Shown: one piece after another, positions 33,801-39,800 of the stretch
Layout: every line of letters starts with the position of its first letter
Position numbering within the stretch: the first letter of the stretch is position 1
Assembly (NCBI GenBank): GCA_934045075.1
Contig: OW203724.1
Location: 22,287,721 to 22,351,720, forward strand
DNA length: 64,000 nucleotides
Direction: 5' to 3'
Source of the DNA: Yponomeuta sedellus
Lineage: Eukaryota > Arthropoda > Insecta > Lepidoptera > Yponomeutidae
The notes under the pieces: generated by a model
What the model was told of the DNA's origin: nothing
Database searches by the model: none
What the model saw: the letters and a program-made list of their open reading frames with translations, nothing else
Program-made: the position numbers and the translations under genes

Positions 33801-36800
33801 CAGTTCTCTAAATCAGTCGCAAGAATCTTATAAGTAGCTATACGACCTCGAAAAGCAGACGCAATCAGAACTACACCATCGCTTAGAGGTACACTGCTTT
33901 TCTCTTTGTGAGCAGTACTGCGTACATGACCCACCCAGTTTTTTTTCTCTACTTGGACTACACATGCAGTACAGTACGGCATTATCACGCAAATTTGAAA
34001 CGTACACTCAAACGCAGCACTCAAACGTAAAACACCTAACAGGCGTTTTACAGCGACGATTTACTTATATTTAACTACGTCACCGTAAAGTGTGGGTTCG
34101 GAGTCTTTAAACAGCGGTTTCACGCGTCCGATGAAGCCCTAGAGCTGGTCCCACGCAGGTGTCCCACTGTCGAGCTGCGCTTTCAGCAGGAACTGCGCCT
34201 TCTTCCAGTGGTCCTGCTGCTTGGCGTCCCGCGTGAGATACACCTTTACTTCCACAAAGTACTCCCCCTCCAGAGGTGCAGTCCGTCGCAGAGAGCCGTC
34301 AGCGACCTTTGTGGCGAGCGAGGATGTGACGGAGTGATGAGATGCAGTTGCCAACACGTCGTCGTCGTCGTCCGAGAGCACCCCGAATAGGTCGAACTCG
34401 CTGGTCTTACGCTCCTTCACAAGACGGACACCACCCGCCTTTAATTAAAACCTAATCTAACCTATGACCCATAATAATACAATAGTAAAACACCTAACAG
34501 GCATTTTACAGCGACGATTTACTTATATTTAACTGCGTCACCATAAAATGTGGGTTCGGAGTCTTTAAACAGCGGTTTCACGCGTCGGATGAAGCCCTGG
34601 AGCTGGTCCCACGCAGGTGTCCCACGGTCGAGCTGCGCTTTCAGCAGGAACTGGGCCTTCTTCCAGTGGTCCTGCTGCTTAGCGTCCCGCGTGAGATACA
34701 CCTTTACTTCCACAAAGTACTCCCCCTCTAGAGGTGCAGTCCGTCGCAGAGAGCCGTCAGCGACCTTTGTGGTGAGCGAGGATGTGACGGAGTGATGAGA
34801 TGCAGTTGCCAACACGTCATCGTCGTCATCCGAGAGCACCCCGAATAGGTCGAACTCGCTGGTCTTACGCCCCTTCACCACCTTCTTTTTAGACCTGCAT
34901 GCAAGAAAAAAACAAAAAATGACTTCAATGCTACATGAACTGTAGTTAGATGTAACATATTATAGCCCTTAGTTTTAATGTCAACATTAAATAAGACAGT
35001 GTGTTGGTTATCGTGTCACGCTCTCGCTGAATAATATACCACTACTTACAATACTAAATACCATACCTTAAACCATACCTTTATAATTGGTACAATTGGA
35101 GAAAATATGAACTCATTCAATAGTAACGCAATTATTCAATATTGACAATGAAAGTAGGACTAGAAGAAGCAGTCTGACTAATAGGTCGACTGGATGAATA
35201 ATTGAATCATTATTCAGTTGCTGCCATGTCTACCTTGATCCCGATTCACACTTAAATAAGTACAGTAGTGAGTTAACTTGCATCGTCGGCGAGTTAAGTC
35301 GCGTTTGCAGTTTGAACGGCGTTTGAACGACAAAAGCAACTTAACTCGACGACGATGCAAGTTAACTCACCACTGTACTTATTGAAGTGTAAATCGGGGT
35401 TTAGATTGGTAGGAAAACACGTTTAAAAAAAATAAACTACCATAAAAACAACACGGAAGTGAGCACGCTTGCCAAGAAAGCCACGCAGTCTCTCATAAAA
35501 ATGACCCAAAAAAAAAAAACGACTCACGTACTTTGAATTTTCCGCTGCAGCGGTTGTTCGGCGCTTAGGCACAGGTGCAGGTGCAGTACGTTGCTTCTTT
35601 TCACGCGGCTGCTCAGTGTATATCGATTCAACCTCCGAGTCCGACCTGAGGAAAAACCGCAATAAGAAAACAAAGTCAGCTTGAATACGCATAGTCGGTG
35701 AAGTGTAATGAAATGGGAGAGGAAACTTTAATTACTGGATTAACTCTGAGAAATGACAAGTACATAATTAACAGTGTATAATAGCTACAATACAAGGGGC
35801 AAAATTGTAAGATTGACACGAGATACACCAAGTCACCACCGGACCACCCCACAGTGGAACATCACGTCGGACGAGGACTTGGTGTTCCAAGTCATTAGAA
35901 GCCAAGATAATGAAGTCCTCATTGTCACCAGCCGGCGGGCCAAAGGCCAGGTCCGTAGCGAGGTCCCAATTTGGAAACAAAATATAAAAAAAAGAAGGTT
36001 ACTTACTCACATTTTTGTATGTAGATCTGGATTACTTCTGGAGTGTTGATCTCTTGATGTTACTGAAGCTGAATATAATTGATCAAACAAATGCACCACG
36101 TTTTATAGGCGAGAAAATGCTTTCGTTTCAATATTTTACCTACACATATTCAACTTTACACATGGAAACAAGTCGGAACATGATATCAGTCAGGGCTGTC
36201 AAACTCACATGGTAAAAAATATTATTTAATAAAACCAAGCGCACAAATGTGTTCAATAGACTTTTACAGTTGCCTTAAAAAATACAATGCTTACTCAAGC
36301 ATCATAAATATTTGTAGGTGATAGTTACAATTTTAAATATTATCCTTACGTTGCTGTTCTTTAAATTGGGAAATCGGAACAAAGTATGAATCGTAATCTA
36401 TACTTAACATAAAGCAATCTCAGTACTAAGTTGCTGTTAAGCTAAGTTTTAGAAAAAACAACGTTTCACTAAATCATGTCTAACACTGTTTAAAAGAAGA
36501 AGCATTTGAAGCATTGATATGACTGAGTGAAAAGAGACTTTGTACACAACGGGAATTGGAAAATAAATATGTACACAAATGTGACAGCCCTAGACAACTT
36601 TCACAGATTCTACCCACACACAAGAACTACGCAAAAATTCTGATTCAGCAGGCCCTTATCAGAATCTGAAGACCACCAGAGAACACTTATAAACAGACCG
36701 GTGGACATCTGCCTAACATATATGTGGAAGTTAAGCACACATATTAGTCTTTTAGTAGTATGACTATAGTATTTTAGTAGTATAACTAAACGACTAACGC

Positions 36801-39800
36801 CTGTTTTATAGAACTATAATAATCATGGTTTACTATGAAAATTCGATTCGAAAATACATTGCATAGCGATTATCTCACAGATTAACCAGTATGAAGATTC
36901 GACTACGCAATGTACCTACATCGAATTGTAGGTACATAAACTATAAATTCTAGTATTATGTATGAAACGCGGCCCTGTAAGATAGCCATGAAGTACTAAA
37001 AACATGAAATCGGAATCAGGTTATGACAAGTTCGTTCTTGACCCTTTGTCACGTCTGGTTGTGGAAATCGATTTTAATATTTTCATTCCAACCCATTTCT
37101 ATCCTATAATTACATATTTGAGTAAACGTATAATATTAGCCTGTAGTAGAATAGATAGACAATATACGTAGTCATACTAATAAATAGCTTATTAAAACTG
37201 GTAGGTATCTTTAATAATAAATAACGTGATGATAGAAAATAAACTTTGCTTATACTGAAAGTTATTATGTAACTGTGACAGCCCTAGGTATACTTTAATT
37301 CTGGACCACCTGGCCCTCCGGACTAGACATTTTCATCAGCAATTAATCAGCGCTTCGCACATCTACAGGTCCTAACATGATATACGAGACGATTTATACC
37401 GTATTTATCGAGAACTGCCCATATGTGCGAGTCAGCGAAAAGTCACATCACCACACCACAGTACCATAGAGCACTACAATCACTAACAAGTAATAATGAA
37501 CTATTGCGTCATAAACCCTAATGCTTCAAATGTTAAGGAATAATAATAATAACTTTCACACATCACAATCACTTGATCTGGTCCCAAACTAGGATACCCT
37601 GTGCTATGGTAACCAGACAAGGATAAACATGGAAAAACACCCAGACTGAAATGAAATGAAATGAAATGAAATGAAATGAAATGAAATGAAAAGGTTTTAT
37701 TCAAAGTAGCGCAGATACTGCGGCTTAATGAACGTTACAAGTTAAACTAGGTGTCCATTTCAAAATCTGGATCATTTTGGAGAAAAAATGGACAAAAAAA
37801 CTCCAAACTTAGTCTTTTCAAATTCCTTAATTAACAGAATTTACACAGATACTACAAAACTCGTGAATTTTACATGCTTGAATTCCAGACATCATTGTCA
37901 TCTAAATAATCCTTAATATTATAGTAGCTCTTTTGGCACAAAGTGTACTTTACACATTTTTTGAACCGCGCTTCAGTCAAACTTAATATATCTTCAGGGA
38001 TTTTATTGTAGAAGCGTATACAATGCCCCATGAAGGATGTATTAACTTTTGCCAGCCTAAATCTTGGGATCAAAAGTTTATGTTTATTTCTAGTATTTAC
38101 ATTATGTTGGCTACCTGCAGTTTTAAAGTTGTTAATATTTTTCCTGACATACATAATATTTTCATAGATATACTGACTGGCAACTGTCAGGATGTTTGTT
38201 TCTTTAAAGAATTCTCTTAACGAGTCTCTACTGCCTAGCTTATAGATGAATCTGATCGCTCTTTTCTGCAAGACGAAGATGGTCTCAATGTCCGCTGCCC
38301 GTCCCCACAGTAGTATGCCGTAGGACATGATACTATGGAAGTAACTAAAATAAACGAGCCTGGCAGTTGCGACGTCAGTTAGTTCCCTAATTCTTTTAAC
38401 AGCATATGCTGCAGAGCTAAGCCTATTTGCCAATTTTTCTATATGAGGACCCCATTGAAGCTTTGCATCAATTGTGATACCTAAAAATACAGTTTCTTCG
38501 ACAAGGTCTAGTTTGTCCCTTCCCAATATAACTTTGCTGTCAACTACTTTGACATTTGGTAGAGTGAACTTTATACATTTTGTCTTTTTTGAATTTAACA
38601 ATAAGTTATTAGACGTAAACCAGTTTAGTACCTGAGAGAGAGCAGCATTAGTATTGTCAAGGTCATCTTCTTGTCTCTTAATTTTGAAAATAAGTGACGT
38701 GTCATCTGCAAATAGTACTATCTCTGACATATTTTGAACCATGAACGGCAAATCATTTACATATACGAGGAAGAGGAACGGCCCCAAAATCGATCCCTGT
38801 GGTACTCCTATCCTGACCTCTGACCCTGAAGATTTAGTTCTATTTATATCAGCTCTTTGAATTCTTCCTTCTAAATATGATGTCATAAGTTTTAGGCTAT
38901 TCCCGTTTATACCATAGTGCTTTAATTTTAAAAGAAGTGTTTTATGGTCAACGCAATCAAATGCTTTTGACAAGTCACAGAATACGCCTATAGCATCCTT
39001 GCGATCTTCCCATGCACTAAATATATGTTTAACTAACATGACGCCGGCGTCCGTTGTAGAGCGCCCTTGCGTAAAGCCGAATTGCTGACCATGGAGAAGT
39101 TGATAGTCATTGAAGTGTGTAAGCAGTTGACCTAGAACTATCTTCTCGAATATTTTACTCAAAACGGGTAGAACCGAGACTGGTCTGAAATTTGAAGGAT
39201 CTTGCTTATCACCACTTTTAAATAAAGGAACGAGCCTACTATATTTCATTAGATCTGGGAATATACCCTCATCTAGACATTTGTTAAAGATTCTGGCTAA
39301 ATAGGGTGCTAGGGTGTCGATTACTGAGCTAACTACTGTTACTGACATACCCCACAAATCTTCAGTTTTTTTAAGCTTTAGCTTTTTAAACGATTTAATC
39401 ACGGTATGAGCTTCAATATAATCAAACGAAAAATCGTGATCGCATAGGGGGACATTGTCTTTCAAAATAGTTTCTGCAAGAGCTGGAGAAGAGTCTAAAG
39501 GAGCTGTCGTTATAATTGGAACATTTGTAAAGAACTGTTCAAAAGCCGCAGCAATGTCTTCATTTGAGGTTATTAATTTATTATTTATTTTAAGTGCAAA
39601 TTCGCGATCTCCCAATTTGGATTTACCAGTTTCCTTATTTATAATAGCCCAAATTGTTTTAGATTTATTAGAAGATTGAAGGATTTTTGATTTTATATAC
39701 TCGCATTTTGCTTTGTGGCAGACGGCCTTAAATAATTTTGAATATAGTTTTACATACTGTATAAAACTGGGGTTGTATGTATATGTTTTTTTCTCATACA

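Noticed and set aside
35768..36049. Overlapping 70- and 91-codon ORFs on opposite strands
   Set aside because: Neither shows known motifs or clear splice support; kept only as an intron with open frames.
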